A stretch of 64,000 bases of DNA from positions 96,596,143-96,660,142 of the forward strand of contig NC_062220.1 in assembly GCF_902686445.1 (NCBI RefSeq), in the 5' to 3' direction. This document shows positions 48,440 to 62,393 of the stretch, one piece after another. The first letter of the stretch is position 1. Each line of letters opens with the position of its first letter. The position numbers and the translations under genes were made by a program. The notes beneath the pieces were generated by a model, which saw nothing but the letters and a program-made list of their open reading frames with translations, did not search any database and was not told the DNA's origin. This stretch comes from Sciurus carolinensis. Lineage: Eukaryota; Chordata; Mammalia; Rodentia; Sciuridae.

Positions 48440-51400
48440 ACTATGTTTTATATTTCCTTTATTCCCAGTTGTTTGGAATAGAAGAAAAAGTGAAGCAGTC
48501 CAATCCGTGGAATACTGGACATTGAAATATTTCTCTTCATTCTGATTTCAGGAAAAAATCATCAGTTGAAACACAATTTTTAAAGAGTGTTACCAAGTAA
48601 TGAACACTTAATGAATGCTTTCAGTGTGCCAACACTTTGTAACTATTATCATTATTGATCTCCATAAATTTACTATAATCTCCAGGAGATCCTCTGGAAG
48701 CAAGTATGGAAATGGTTCAAGGTTTAGCACATTCTCGCTGACAAATTTCCAATTAGTTGTGCCTGTCTGAAAAAGCTGTATCCTTTAAATACCTCTATCT
48801 GTTTGTTTTCTCAGCTCTCCAATCAGAATGAAATCAGGGCTAAACTTATCAAATACTTGCAAATAATATATATGGCAGACACCAGGCAGAATATTTAGGG
48901 CAGTGGTTGAAACACGGCAAAACCTTAAAGCCTGATGGTGTTTACTGACATACTGTGTCATGCTGCTGTCAGTAAACATGACCGTGCCACAAGGAGAAAC
49001 ACACCCGCCATGCTTTTGTTCTGTTGGATGCCCCAAGCGGAAACAGTCCTGCAGAAAGGCATCCCAAATCAAGGGACAATGAGAGAGAGTTGGAGGCTAT
49101 TTCTTAGAAATAAAAAGTTTGTCTCATAACTATTACCAAGAAGGTAGGTTCACTCAAGAAAGATATAATCCAGGTTTGTAAATATATCACAGAGGAATTT
49201 TTTATCAAGAAGGATAAGTAGGAATTTACAAAATGTAAACTATATGCTAAATCCATTAAGATACAAAGTAAGGCACAAACATGCAAATTGTGATATTTGA
49301 AATATACCAAGTAGGATTGAATGGAAATCAAGAATTTCCATTGAGTTTAACAGTTTAGAATAAAATTATATGAAACAATAATTTTTAAATTTCAAGGAGA
49401 AATTCACAAATATGCTATTCAAATAAGGAAGTTACAGAAGATTAGATAAACATAATCAACAAATTAGAAAATTAAATAGAAATCAAAACCGATTTCGAGT
49501 AAATAAGGATTCTTTTAAACTTATGAGTAAGTTATTAAATTAACAATAGCTTCAGAAAAAAAGGGAAAGAAAAGAAAGGAAAGGAAAAAGAGAAAACAAA
49601 GAAAATAAAAAGAGAAAACCCTCTAAAATAGAAGAAAAAATTAAAACTGGTTTATCAGAGTAGATATTCAAAACTGAACCAAAAAAACAAAGCTGGAACA
49701 AAAAAATGCACTTTCATGACTTTTTATGTGGTAAAATAATAATTTTAATGGTGGTTACAAAAAAATAAACCTACTCATTTCAAAACTTGTATTATGGAGT
49801 TGAAGGATTTCTTAGAAGGATATTTATAGATGCGAATAACTGAATTAGAGAGAAAAAAGTCAGAAAATTAGTTATCCAACATCCAACCCAAAAAGTTAAA
49901 AATGGAAATACAGAGTAACAAAAACAAGAAGGAAGGAACACTGAGACCAGAAATTAATCAAACAGAAATTAAATAAACAATCAAATGCTGGTTCTTTAGA
50001 AAAAATAACATAGTAGACGAATAACTTCATGCTAATTTTAGTGAAGACAAATTTCTACCTCCCTCTCATAGTGTCTTGGCTGGACCTGAAAAATAAATTG
50101 ACATAAGACAGATTAACAGGAGAAAAGCATGGAAATTTACCGAATTAGTTATCCAATAATGAACCCCAAAAGTTAAAAACAGAAATACTGTATAACCAAA
50201 GAATGGGTGTAGGGGTGGGGGCAGTGTGGGGGGCATCTTAAGAAAACCTGAAAAAAGCAGCGAGAACCAACTATGTCTAGGCTGAATTGGATGAAGATCA
50301 GAGTCTGACTTGTGAAGAGAAGAAAGGTGGGGTCTAGAGTAATTAGATGAAGAAGTGAGGAGGAGGATCAAAGTCAGTTTAACAAAGTTCTTAGAGATTC
50401 TCTGAGTTTTAACTTTCCATCCTTGATGGAAAAATGGTGTTCTCTAGAGGGGGTCCTTCATCTGGATGCTTTGTCTCAGGCTCCTGAGTGGCAGCACACA
50501 GGTCAGAGATCTTCTTGCTGCTCTGTTTTGTTGCATGCCTTTAACCCAGCACAGTCCATACATCGGAGTGGTGACTTTTAGGGTGACATATTCCCAACAC
50601 CTTCATTTAAGAACATTGGAAATTTGAAATATTATAGGAAAATGCAAATGATAAAATTTACTCAAGAAGAGAAAATCCCATAACAACTAAGTAAATGCAA
50701 TCACATCTGAAACATTTCCTAACAAACACACAAAAACATCACCAGGGCATGACTCCTTTTTTATAGTACAGTTCTATGAAAATTTCAAGGTACAAATGAC
50801 CACAATCTTCAACAAATGGTACTAGATAACAGAAAACAGAAAAATTTCTAGGATCATTTTTCTTTCTATAATAGGCAAAGACAAAAATAAATAAATAAAT
50901 AAATAGGAAAATTGTGGCCCATCTCACTTAACCATATATGGAAAATCTTTACATTTTCCCCAACCTTGCTCAAAACAATATGACCAGGTATGGACAATCT
51001 TAGAAATGCAGTGATAGCCTGGCACTGGATAATTGATACATTGTAAAAAAAAATTTCAATTAGAGCAAAAAAATCCAAATGAAGTCCTGCAACCATGATT
51101 CATGATTTTTAAAAGATACTAATGAGCCCAAAATGGGACTGAAAATACAAATTTAAGAAAGGGTATTTTTCCCAAAAACCTCCAGCAACCATGATGAAAA
51201 TTAGATATATTTCTACTAAACTTAGGAATATTAAAGAGATGTTTATGATCTCAACTGACTTTTACATAGTCTAGAGAGACTGAAGATTTTGTATTTTGAA
51301 ATAACATGAGAAAAAATCAGCATATAGAAAAAAATTTTTAAATGCCATAATTTGTTGGTGTTACTTTTTTTTTTACTATTATAATTTCTAAAACCTCCAT

Positions 51401-52900
51401 AAAAATATTCTGATTAGGAAATTTGATACATTTCTTTAATAGAACATCAACATAAAGAAGTATGTAGTATTTCCACATAATGGCAGTAAACAGTAAGAAA
51501 AGTAATAAATTTTATCATAGACATTATTGACAAAATGTGTAAAATCTCTAGGAATTAAGTCTTAGCAAAAACGTTTGACATTTTTAGGTAAAAGTTTAAA
51601 AAAAAAAAAACTTTGCTAAGAAACATAGAGTAAAATCTGGATAGATAACAAGGAACACACACACGGAGGGATGAGATCCTGTGGTTAACACTCTCTGGAT
51701 GCAATCATGGAGTGTCCCCTTCCAGGGTTCCCTGCAAGCTAGGGACTCAGACAAGGATGCCAGTCACCTTCACATTCACTAAATATCATACCTGAAGTGT
51801 TAACCAAAGCATTAAGGATACAAGAGGAAAAAGTTGGAAGGATATAAAGGAAGAAAAAATTCCAGCCTTTGTTTATGGTATTAAATTATGTACAGAAAAT
51901 TTAAAAATACCTAAATACAATTAGAATCAATGAGAGAACTGGGTAAGATTGTTGGATATAACACACACACATCTTCACAGAATCAGTGCATTTCTCTATA
52001 CCATTAACAAATGAAATTTAATTTTTCTGTAAGCCTATTTTCCCCTCCTACTCATGGTCAGGTTCTCCCCCACTCCACCCCCACCAAATCTCTCCCTTTT
52101 CAGACTAATTTTACTGGATTTATTTTCCAACCTCAAACATGGCCTCATGTGGTAGCACCTACATTTTCCCTGAATGACTTTTCAAATTAAATATATACCA
52201 CTCATTATGTGATTGTTCACTCAAGTTCCTTAGTTTTAATTATTGACAACAAAATAATGATCTGATAGACACCCCAGTTTGTGAGAAACCATTCTTATTT
52301 AGCAGAATCTGACTAGGTTGAGCCATGGGACACAGAGACCTGGTTTCTAGGAAATGCCAGAAAGGATAAGACTCTGTGTGGGAGTGGTTCCCTGTCTCCT
52401 TCTCAAATTTTCCCCCTAAGAGAATGGCTTCCCTAACTCCACCCTATCCTGTCCATCACAGAAGAAGCTCCTCCCAGTCCTTGCCCCCTTTACCTGTGTG
52501 TCTATAAATAAAAGAGAGTTGGGCCAGTTGTTTGTAAAGAGGTGAGAGCAGGTATGACCAGACCTGTCATGCCACCTCTCATAAAAAGGTAATAGATAGA
52601 AAAACCACCAACATCCTCCTCTGGCAGTTAACCCTTTCCTCCTCCACACGGGACATGGCAGAGAGGACCCCCACACCAGTTAATGGGTTGGTGTGTCAAT
52701 ACAAGAAAGTCGGGGTAGAAAGGAGCTTTAGCTTTATTCATTTAAAAGAGAACAGTTCAGACTGTGGGCTGTATTTCAATAGAAAGTGTGTCAAATAAGA
52801 TTTATGGGAGGTTACTGACTGAGACAGAGCTTTTACACCAAAAGCCCAACAGATTAAGCCAAAATGGAGTCAGTCAGGCTTTCAAGTCATGGAAGTAAAC
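48440..52900. other. Copy B intergenic DNA with ancient L1 remains
   Basis: About 49,850-50,040 resembles old L1 ORF2 (GAAATTAATCAAACAGAAAT and GCTGGTTCTTTAGAAAA). About 50,046-50,640 looks like an ancient retroelement I cannot assign. An AAAT microsatellite lies at 50,887-50,905 and A/G-rich sequence at 49,555-49,625. No V segment corresponding to the 7.6-kb pseudogene was found. Confidence 0.45.
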
Positions 52901-53070
52901 CTAAGCAGTTTACTTAAAAGATCTGACCTTCCAAGAAATCAGGAGAGAGATGGTGGTCAGAGACCTAAATAGGTCAGTTTATAAGCACTGTTCAAAGAAA
53001 CAAACAGGAGATTCATAGCAACGGATCACCAGTGGCCAGTCAAGTTTTCCTGGTATAGTAAGGAAGTCCC

Positions 53071-53900
53071 TGCAGGGGTCCAGCCCTAGCAGGAGTCCAT
53101 GGGTTCCACTCAGGTAACTGGGCGTGGGGAGACAGCGTCAGCGATAGATGGAGAATGAAAGACACAGACTCTAGTTCTGGTGCAATCACTCCCACTTTAT
53201 TCTGGGGAAGGCTGGGTTTATATACATTTTTCTTCAGGCTATAATGGCAGTCGTGTGGTTAATATTAAAGAAGTTTCCAAAGCATAGGCAGAAAACAGCA
53301 ACCTTACAGATTATCCTTACCTAATCACAATTGTTTTAAGAATATCTAACTACGTCAATGAGCTAATACAATGTTTATTTCCTTAATATCTAAACTCTAT
53401 GTGATCTAAGACTATTCTTATTATTCTCACGGTTAAAGCAATAGACAAGTAATCTCATGTGACCATCTCTACTAGGTTAATATCTAAATTGCTGAGTTAA
53501 GGGCTACAGGAGGGCAGCGGTCCCAGTGGTTATTGTGTACCAACGTTTATTGTAGGAAGGAAGGGATGTTGTGAAACCTTATTCTCTTACCTCACCACCA
53601 CACATAAACAAAACCATCGTTAGAATTTAACCAGCCTGTTGGAGACAAAGGTAGATCTATAACTATTTTCCCCAGAGGCTTTCAGGGACTCATTGCATGG
53701 TTGCAAAATTATTTTTTACTTTGTTAGTGGTAAAGACCCATTGTTTTTCAGATTGTAGGTAATATTTTCTGGAATTTTTGTTGTATTCCCCTTGTCCCCT
53801 TAAGCAATCCATTCAGACTGAAATGAGTAATATATTATCAGAAAAACACAGCAGAAAAAACACCATACTCCAGAGCAAAACATTCGGCAATTCCTTTTAG
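53071..53900 (-). mobile_element. ERV LTR, minus strand (copy B only)
   Basis: In reverse orientation it has a TATA-like TATATAAACCCAGCC, a poly-A signal within CCAGAATAAAGTGGGAGTG, and an end reading AGGGCTGGACCCCTGCA. The layout (TATA, AATAAA, short R/U5) fits a retroviral LTR; I suspect an ERV2/ERVK-type element but did not confirm the family. It interrupts sequence that is continuous in copy A (about 14,250-14,280). The outer (5') border is uncertain. Confidence 0.55.
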
Positions 53901-54810
53901 GATGAGCCTCTGCAAACATCGTCCAGAGGATCTTTGTCAAGCACTGGATGGAATTCCAGACGCCCCCGCAAGTCCCTCTGCTTGTCACCTGATGCCACCA
54001 ATCTGCTCTTTGCACTGTGCTGCATCCTTGTTCTGCTCAGACTGCCATGCAATCACAAAAGTTGTCACACCCAGCAGAACTTGGATATGTTTTGATAGAC
54101 TGGATGCCACCATGTTCGTCAACCACAAACAAAAGGCAATTCATTTCGCACTAGAGGAAGTTTTATTCTTTTTCTGGTGTAATTAGTTACAATAGTATCT
54201 TACTCACATATGTAAGTAGATACAATGGTTGGCAAATCTATAGCAAGCTCTTTTTTCTTGTGTTCTCATTCATTGAGCCAGTAGCATGGTAGGTTAGAGT
54301 GAATGAAAAATCGGTTTATTCAAAAGATAATAAACACAACTCTCAGCATGAGGTCTTCATGAAAACCAAATCTTTCTCTCCACCAATTCTCATCACCCTG
54401 AATAATGAATAAGCATCATTCCCAGATATTATCTCTAAATCATAATTGAATGATTTAATACAAACAACCTTCAGCAATGCTCACCTAATGGTCACCTGTA
54501 ACTGATCAACTCTAAGTGAACTTGTGTGTCCTAGGCGATAGATTAAATGGGATTCCCCCAACCCCTAGGAGAGCTGCAAGAATAATGCAGTCAGACAGGC
54601 AGCTTGGCCAAATTCTGGAGATGAAGGCTCAGTTTTAAGAAAAGTACTAAGTTACTGTTGGAGGCAGAGGACAGTTGTTGAGAGGGATAGATATAGGGCC
54701 AGAGTTAGACTTTGAGCTTATGGTTTCCCTTTGTTCTGAGTACAGTGAGGTCAGGGGAGGAAGTGAGATGGGAGATGATCTAGCCTGTGTACCAGGAGCA
54801 GACTAAGCAA

Positions 54811-54849
54811 CATTTTGAGTATAGATGAGGGCAGGTCTGAACCACTGTG
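54811..54849 (-). promoter_or_regulatory. 23-RSS of the subgroup-1 V pseudogene, copy B
   Basis: Heptamer CACAGTG (54843-54849), 23-nt spacer starting GTTCAGACCTGCC, nonamer-position CTCAAAATG (54811-54819). This is the same architecture as copy A with a slightly more A-rich nonamer. Confidence 0.72.
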
Positions 54850-55280
54850 CCTCTCCAGGAGACACGGTAATACACAGCAGAGTCACTTTCTTCCAGATGT
54901 TGAACTACAAAATTACAGATCATCTCTGAGTTTAGCTAAGTATGGTATTTTCCTGGAGAGAACCTTGAATCCACCACAACTCTGAATTGGAAGAAGTAAT
55001 AGAGAAGGCATCCTGGGACCTTCCTCTCCATGGATTGATACCAGTGGATATAGTTCCTTTCTTCATGCAAATCACAAGTGGTTACCACCATAGACCCAGT
55101 TGGCCTGGTGATTGACATTCTCCTGTCCAAGATAGAAGATGTTTGACTGCCTGAAGTGGTAACAACGACAGCAGTGACCAAGCACTTGCAGCTGTGTGGC
55201 CGGCCTGCAGCTCTCAATGCCTGGTCCTGATCTGCCCGATACAGAAGAGCTTTCCATAACAGGAGCACAGGTCCTAGCAT
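54850..55280 (-). pseudogene. TRGV: TRGV subgroup-1 pseudogene, copy B
   Basis: The leader begins MLGPVLLLWKALL at 55280 but I see no clean splice donor where copy A has GTAAGC. V exon 54850-55150 follows CCACTTCAG. It reads SILDRRMSITRPTGS, TTCDLHEERNYIHWYQSMERK and VVVDSRFSPGKYHT, then TAG at 54936-54938, then VVQHLEESDSAVYYRVSWRG. This is clearly a human TRGV2-8-type domain in one frame apart from the stop. The second conserved Cys is replaced by Arg (CGT at 54864-54866), a change that alone would prevent folding. The frame through the leader intron is open only by chance. Confidence 0.92.
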
Positions 55281-55329
55281 ACAGCCCTCATGACCTCCAG
55301 AGAGAGAGGTTCCTGATTGGGAAGTTGAC

Positions 55330-58300
55330 AGGGTAGGGGGCAGGAGAGATACAATTTAAAGACTAAATTAAGAGACCAGGAATTGTAAGTCCACAGATGA
55401 TAAAAGGGGCTAAGACCAGGCGCCTACATCACATGAGTGGACCAAAAAGGAGACTCCTGGGGTGCAGTCTTCCAGCTGGGGCTGGCAAATGTTATGCCCC
55501 ACCTCCAGGAGTTCTACCTCCAAGACTAACCCTACCACCCCAGTAACCTTCACCATCCTGAGGGTGGAGACACCAGCAAACTCCAGACAACCCCGCCTAT
55601 CAGATGAGAAGGGGAGCAGAGAAGATATTGAACTCCAACAGAAGCAATTGTTCAGTTTTCCTTTGAGTTTTTTTCTTTTTCTTTCTTTTCCCAATCTCAC
55701 ATCCCCAACATTTTTGAAACAAGTACTTTTCATGCATCAGGCTACTGAGACTGGGATGTCTGGATAGTATGTTACAGTTTTACTGTATAATCTTTTTTTT
55801 TTAAACTCTCTCTCTATATATTTTTTCCTCTCACTTATCTGTTTCCCTGGAGTCTCCTTCTCTCTTTTCTCCTATTAACAGTCAACTTCTTTTGATTCCT
55901 CTTTCACTTCTCCTATGATCTAATACCTCTATATTCTCACCTCCTACCTCATAAACATCATATCCTACCCATACCCCCACCTAGTTCTCTCTTTGGTCAC
56001 CACTAGAAACTATAGACCCTTTTGCAAATCTACTATTTATATTGTAGATAATAACTAAACACACCATTTCTGTTTATTGTGACAAAACTGTAAATGCCTT
56101 AATAGGAGCTATTTGATTTAAGGCTGCATATTGTTTTCATTGGGTGCTATTAATATTGATATTCTCCTTAAAGTTGAGGTATTGGAAATCTGCAGGGACA
56201 CTAAAAGTTCATAGGGTAAAAACTGTAATAACTCATATCCACACTGCTAGCGGGAAAGACACATGAACAACATGAAAAAACAAGGGAAGAAAGCACCCCA
56301 AATAAGCCAAGATGCTACAACAATGGAATCCATTGACAGCACAGTAGAAGAAATGTCAGAGAAGGCGTTGAGCATGTTAAAATGATCTACAAAGTAAAGG
56401 ATGATGTAAGAGAGCAAGTGCAGGCAACACAAGATCACTTCAATAAAGAGACAGAGATTCTGGAAAATAACTATACAGAAATTCTTGAAATGAAGGAAAC
56501 AATAAACCAAGTTTAAAATTCAATAGAAAGCATCATCAACAGACTAGATCACTTGGAAGACAGAACCTCACGCAATGAAGACAAAATATATAATCTTGAA
56601 AATAAAGTTGACCACACAGAGAGGATGGTAAGAAACTGTGAACAGAACATCCAAGAATTATGGGTAATATGGAAAGACCAAACTTAAAGATTTATTGGGA
56701 TAGAGGAAGGTACATAGATACAAACCAAAGGAATGCACAAACTTTTCAATGAAATAATATCAAAAAATTTCCCCCACTTGAAGAATGAAATGGAAAATCA
56801 AATACAAGAGGCTTATAGGACACCAAATGTACAAAATTACAACAGATACACACCTAGACCCATTTTAAGGAAAATGCGTAGCATAGAGAATAAGGATAGA
56901 ATTTTTAAGGCTGTAAGAGAAAAGTATCAGGTTATATACAGGGGGAAACAAATTCAGATATCAGCAGATTTCTCATCCGAGACCCTTAAAGCTAGGAGGT
57001 CCTGGAACAATTTATACCAAACTCTGAAAGAAAATGATGCCAACCAAGAATCTTACAGCCAGCAGAATTAAGCTTCAATGATGATGAAATAAAAACTTTC
57101 CATGATAAACAAAGTTAAAAGATTTTACAACTAGAAAGCCTGAACTACAGAACATCCTCAGCAAAATACTCCATGAGGAGTAAATGAAAAACAACAATGA
57201 AAATCAGCAAAGGGAGGAACTAACTTAAGGGAAAAGCCAATCAAAGGAGATACCATGTTAAGTTAAAACCAAAAATGAACCAAAATGACCAGGAATACAA
57301 GTCATATCTCAATAATAACCCTGAATATTAATAGCCTAAATTCATGAATCAAAAGACATAGACTGGTAGATTGGATTTTTAAATAAGACCCAACAATATA
57401 CTGCCTTCAAGAGACTGATCTCATACGAAAAGACATAAAGGTGAAAGGATGGGGAAAAAACATGTCACTCACTTGAACTGTTTAAACAAGTAGGGATTTC
57501 CATCCTCATATCAGATAAAGTGGACTTCAAGCCAAAGTTGGTCAGAAGGGATAAAGAAGGACATTTCATACTGCTTAAGGGAATCATAAATCAGGAAGAC
57601 ATAACAATCGTAAATATTGAGGCCCCAAACAATGGTGCACCCATGTGCATCAAACAAATCCTTCTCAATTCCAGGAATCAAATAGACCATAACACAATAA
57701 CACTTGATGACTTTAACACACCTCTCTCACCATTGGATACATCTTCCAAACAAAAACTAAGAAAAGAAACTATAGAACTCAATAATACAATCAACAATTT
57801 AGACTTAACAGACATATATAGAATATTTCATCCATCATTAAGCGAATGCACTTTCTTCTCAGAAGTGTGCATTCATGTCTAAAATAGACTATTTCTTATG
57901 CCACATAGCCACTCTTAGCAAATACAAAAAATAGAGACAATACCCTGCATTCTATCAGATCATAATGGAATGAAATCATAAATCAATGATAAAATAAAAA
58001 ATAGAAGCTTACAACACCTGGAGAGTAAATATGCTATTGAATGACAATGGATAGCAGGAGACATCACAGAGGAGATAAAAAAATATTCTTAGAGGTAAAT
58101 GAGAATACTGATACAACATGCTAAAATCTGTGGGACACTATGAAGACAGTGCTAAGAGCTCTGAGAGCTCTAAGAGCATTGAGCTCATTTATTAAATAAG
58201 TAAAAAGTCAGCAAATAAATGACCTAACATTACATCTCAAAGCTCTAGAAAAAGAACAAATCAACACCCAAAGTAGTAGAAGATAGGAAATAATTAAAAT

Positions 58301-58447
58301 CAGAGCTAAAATCAAAATTGAAACGAATGAAACAATTCAAAAAATTGACAAAATGAAAAGTTGGGTTTTCAGGTGGGGATATGCCTCACTGGAAAAGCAC
58401 TTGCCTAGCATGTGTGAGGCACTGGGCTTGATCCTCACCACTGCATA

Positions 58448-58482
<35 letters not shown>

Positions 58483-60567
58483 AATAAAGTTGCATCCACA
58501 ATTAAAAAAAAAGAGAGAGAAAAATTGGTTCTTTGAAAAACTAAATAAAATTGATAAAACCTTAGGGACACTAAAAAAAAGGAGAGAGAAAATTCAAATT
58601 ACTAAAATTCATGATGAAAAAGGAAATATCATGTCAGACACTACTGAAATACTGAAAATAATTAGGAACTATTTTGGAAATTTATACTCCAATAAAACAG
58701 AAAATCTCGAAGACATCAACAAATTTCTAGAAACACATGCTCTACCCAAACTGAATCAGGAGGACATACACAATTTAAACAGATCAATTTCAATGAAATA
58801 GAAGATGTCATCAAAAGTCTACCAACCAAGAAAATCCCAGGAATAGATGCATTCTCAGCTGAGTTCTATAATACCTTCAAAGAAGAACTAATACCAATAT
58901 TTCTCAAATTATTCCATGAAATAGAAAAGGAGGGAACCCTTCCAAACTCATTCTATGAGGCTCATATCACCCTGATACCAAAACCAGCAAAGACATATCA
59001 AGGAAAGAAAAATTCAGACCAATATCCCGGATGAACATAGATGAAAAAATTATCAATAAAATTCTGGCAAATCATATACAAAAACATATTTAAAAATAGT
59101 GCACCATGATCAAGTGGGGTTCATCCCAGGGATATAAGTTTGGTTCAACATATGGAAAACAATAAATGTAATTCATCACATCAATACACTTAACAATAAT
59201 CATATGATCATCTTAATAAATACAGAAAAAGAATTTAACAAAATACAGCACCCCTTCATGTTCAAAACACTAGAAAAACTAGGGATAGTAGAAACATACC
59301 TTAACATGGTAAAAACTATGTATGCTAAACCTCAGGCCAACATCATTCTAAATGGAAAAAATTGAAAGCATTCCCTCTAAAACTGGAAGAAGGCAGAGAT
59401 GCCCTCTTTCACCTCTTCTATTCAACATAGTCCTTGAAACTCTAGTCAGACCAATTAGATAGATGTCTTACTTAAGAAATTAAAGGGATACAAATAGGAA
59501 AAGAACTCAAACTACCACTATTTGCCAATGATATGATTCTATATTTGTGAAGATCAAAAAAGTTCCACCAAATCTTCTAGAACTAATAAATGAATTCAGC
59601 AAGGTAACAGAATATAAAATCAACACTCATAAATCAAATGCATTTCTATATATCAGTGTTGAATCCTCCAAAAGAGAAATTAGGAAAACTACTCCAGTCA
59701 CAATAGCCTCAAAAAAAAAAAAATACTTGGGACTCAGTGTAACTAAAGAGGTGAAAGACCTCAAAGTGAAAACCACAGAACAGTAAATAAAGAAATTGAA
59801 GAAGACCTTGGAAAATGGAAAGATCTCCCATGCTCCTGGCAGAATTAATATTGTCAAAATGACCATGCTACCAACAGTGTTAGGCAGATTTAATGCAATT
59901 CCAACTAAAATCCCAACAACTTTCCTCATAAAACTAGAAAAGAAATCATGAAATTCAGTTGGAAAAATAAGAGACCCAGAATAGTCAATGCAATTCTTAG
60001 CAAGAAGTGTGAAGCAGGAGGTATCACAATACCAGAACTTAAACTGTACTACAGTAACAAAAACATCATGGTATTGGCACCAAAATAGACAGGTAGACCA
60101 ATGATACCGAATAGAAGACAGAGACAAACCCACATAAATACAGTTATCTCACACTAGACAAAAGTGCCAAAAACATACATTGGAGAAAAGATAGCATCTT
60201 TAACAAATGGTGCTGGGAAAACTGGAAATCCATATGTAGCAAAATGAAATTAAACCCCTATCTCTCACCCTGTACAAAACTCAACTTAAAATGGATCAAG
60301 GACCTAGGAGCTAGACCAGAGACCCTGTACCAAATAGAAAAAAAGTAGGCCCAAATTTTCATCATGTTCGCTTAGTACCTGACTTTCTTTACAACTCCTA
60401 AAGCACAAGAAATAAAATCAAGAATCAATAAATGGGATGAATTCAAACTAAAAAGCTTCTTCTCAAAGGAAACAATAACATGAAGAGAGAGCCTACAGAA
60501 TGGGAGAAAATTTTCACCATTTGCACATCAGATAGAGCACTAATCTCCAGGACATATAAAGAACTCA
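55330..60567 (+). mobile_element. Older L1, 5' part (interrupted by a second L1)
   Basis: A non-LTR retrotransposon. A 5' UTR-like region runs to about 56,260. An ORF1-type sequence follows (about 56,270-57,070, broken; includes ISADFSSETLKARRSW, the conserved ORF1 motif). ORF2 shows an endonuclease part (57,490-57,880, with VDFKPKLVRRDKEGHFI and DDFNTPLSPLD) and a reverse-transcriptase part (58,800-59,790). The RT active site reads FANDMIL instead of FADDM, and there are several stops, so it is inactive. An ID SINE is inserted at 58,372-58,515. The 5' border is not precise. Confidence 0.85.
58372..58515 (+). mobile_element. ID SINE inside the L1
   Basis: GGTGGGGATATGCCTCACTG through TGATCCTCACCACTGCATA plus an AAAT microsatellite tail (about 58,447-58,485). 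It breaks ORF2 between GAAAAGTTGGGTTTT and AAAAATTGGTTCTTTG, the L1 'SWF' region; part of the target sequence is repeated on both sides. Confidence 0.88.
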
Positions 60568-62393
60568 CTGATGAATCTTCAGAAAGAGAAGTTAGGAAAA
60601 CTACCCCATTCACAATAGCTTCGAAAAAAATAAAATACGTGGGAATCAATCTAACAAAAGAGGTGAAAGATCTCTACAATGAGAACTACAGAACACTAAA
60701 GAAAGAAATTAAAGAAAACCTTAGAAGATGGAAAGATCTCCCATGTTCTTGGATAGGCAGAATTAATATTGTCAAAATGGCCATACTACCAAAAGTGCTA
60801 TACAGATTCAATGCAATTCCAATTAAAATCCCAATGACATACCTTACAGAAATAGAGCAAGCAATTATGAAATTCATCTGGAAGAATAAGAAACCCAGAA
60901 TAGCTAAAGCAATCTTTAGCAGAAAGAGCGAAGCAGGGGGTATCGCAATACCAGATCTTCAACTCTACTACAAAGCAATAGTAACAAAAACCGCATGGTA
61001 TTGGCACAAAAATAGGTAGATCAATGGTACACAATAGAGGACATGGACACAAACCCAAATAAATACAATTTTCTCGTACTAGAAAAAAGTGCCAAAAATA
61101 TGCAATGGAGAAAAGATAGCCTCTTCAACAAATGGCGCTGGGAAAACTGGAAATCCATATGCAACAGAAAGAAACTAAACCCCTATCTCTCACCCTGCAC
61201 AAAAATCAACTCAAAATGGATAAAGGACCTTGAAATCAGACCAGAGACCCTGCACCTTATAGAAGAAAAAGTAGGTCCAAATCTTCAACTTGTTGGTTTA
61301 GGATCAGACTTCCTTAACAGGAGTCCCATAGCACAAGAAATAAAAGCAAGAATCAATAACTGGGACAGATTCAAACTAAATAGCTTTCTCTCAGCAAAGG
61401 AAACTATCAGCAATGCAAAGAGAGAGCCTACAGAGTGGGAGAAAATCTTGGCCACTCATACTTCAGATAGAGCACTAATTTCCAGAATATATAAAGATTT
61501 CAAAAAACTCCACACCAAGAATACAAATAACCCTATCAACAAATGGGCTAAGGAAATGAACAGACACTTCACAGAAGATCTACAAGCAATCAACAAACAT
61601 ATGAAAAAATGTTCAACATCTTTAGTAATAAGAGAAATTCAAATTAAAACTACCCTAAGATTCCATCTCACCCCAATTAGAATAGCAATTATCAAGAACA
61701 CAAGCAACAATAGGTGTTGGAGAGGATGTAGGGGAAAAGGTACACTCATACATTGCTGGTGGGGTTGCAAATTAGTGCAGCCACTCTGGTATGCAGTGTG
61801 GAGATTCCTTAGAAAACTTGGAATGGGAACCACCATTTGACCCAGCTATCCCACTCCTTGGCCTATACCGAAAGGACTTAAAATCAGCATACTACAGAGA
61901 TACAGCCACAACAATGTTCACAGCTGCTCAATTCGCAATAGCCAGATTGTGGAACCAACCTAGATGCCCCTCAATTGATGAATGGATAAAGGAACCGTGG
62001 CATATATATATATATATATATACACTATGGAATATTACTCAGCCATAAAGAATAATAAAATTATGGCATTTGCAGGCAAATGGATGCAGTTGGAGAATAT
62101 CATGCTAAGTGAGATAAGCCAATCTCAAAAAACCAAAGGACGAATGATCTCACTGATAAGCGAATGATGACACATATAGGGGGTGGGAAGCGGGCAGGAA
62201 TGGAGGAAGGAGGGACTGTGTAGAGGGATAAGAGGGGTGGGAGGGGTGGGGGGGAGGAAAAAAATAACAGAATGAATCAAAAACTATTACCCTAGGTAAA
62301 TGTATGATTACACAAATGGTATGCCTCTACTTCATGTACAAACAGAGAAACAAGATATATCCCATTTGTTTACAATAAAAATGAATTTAAGAA
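60568..62393 (+). mobile_element. Younger 5'-truncated L1 nested in the older L1
   Basis: This 1.83-kb copy covers the end of the RT and the C-terminal part of ORF2 and the 3' UTR. It is flanked by the 10-bp duplication AAAGAACTCA (60558-60567 and 62394-62403), after which the host L1 resumes. Long open stretches remain (to 61,019 and 61,043-61,840: [30 protein letters not shown], split here as a known L1 ORF2 motif by [15 protein letters not shown] and [14 protein letters not shown]; later [19 protein letters not shown], the ORF2 zinc-knuckle-like Cys motif). It contains an AT dinucleotide run at 61,964-61,983. Confidence 0.93.

Noticed and set aside
55072..55280. Single open reading of leader, intron and V in copy B as one exon
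   Set aside because: The intron is open only by chance; the AG acceptor and homology with copy A show that it is an intron, and the gene has a stop and Cys-to-Arg change.
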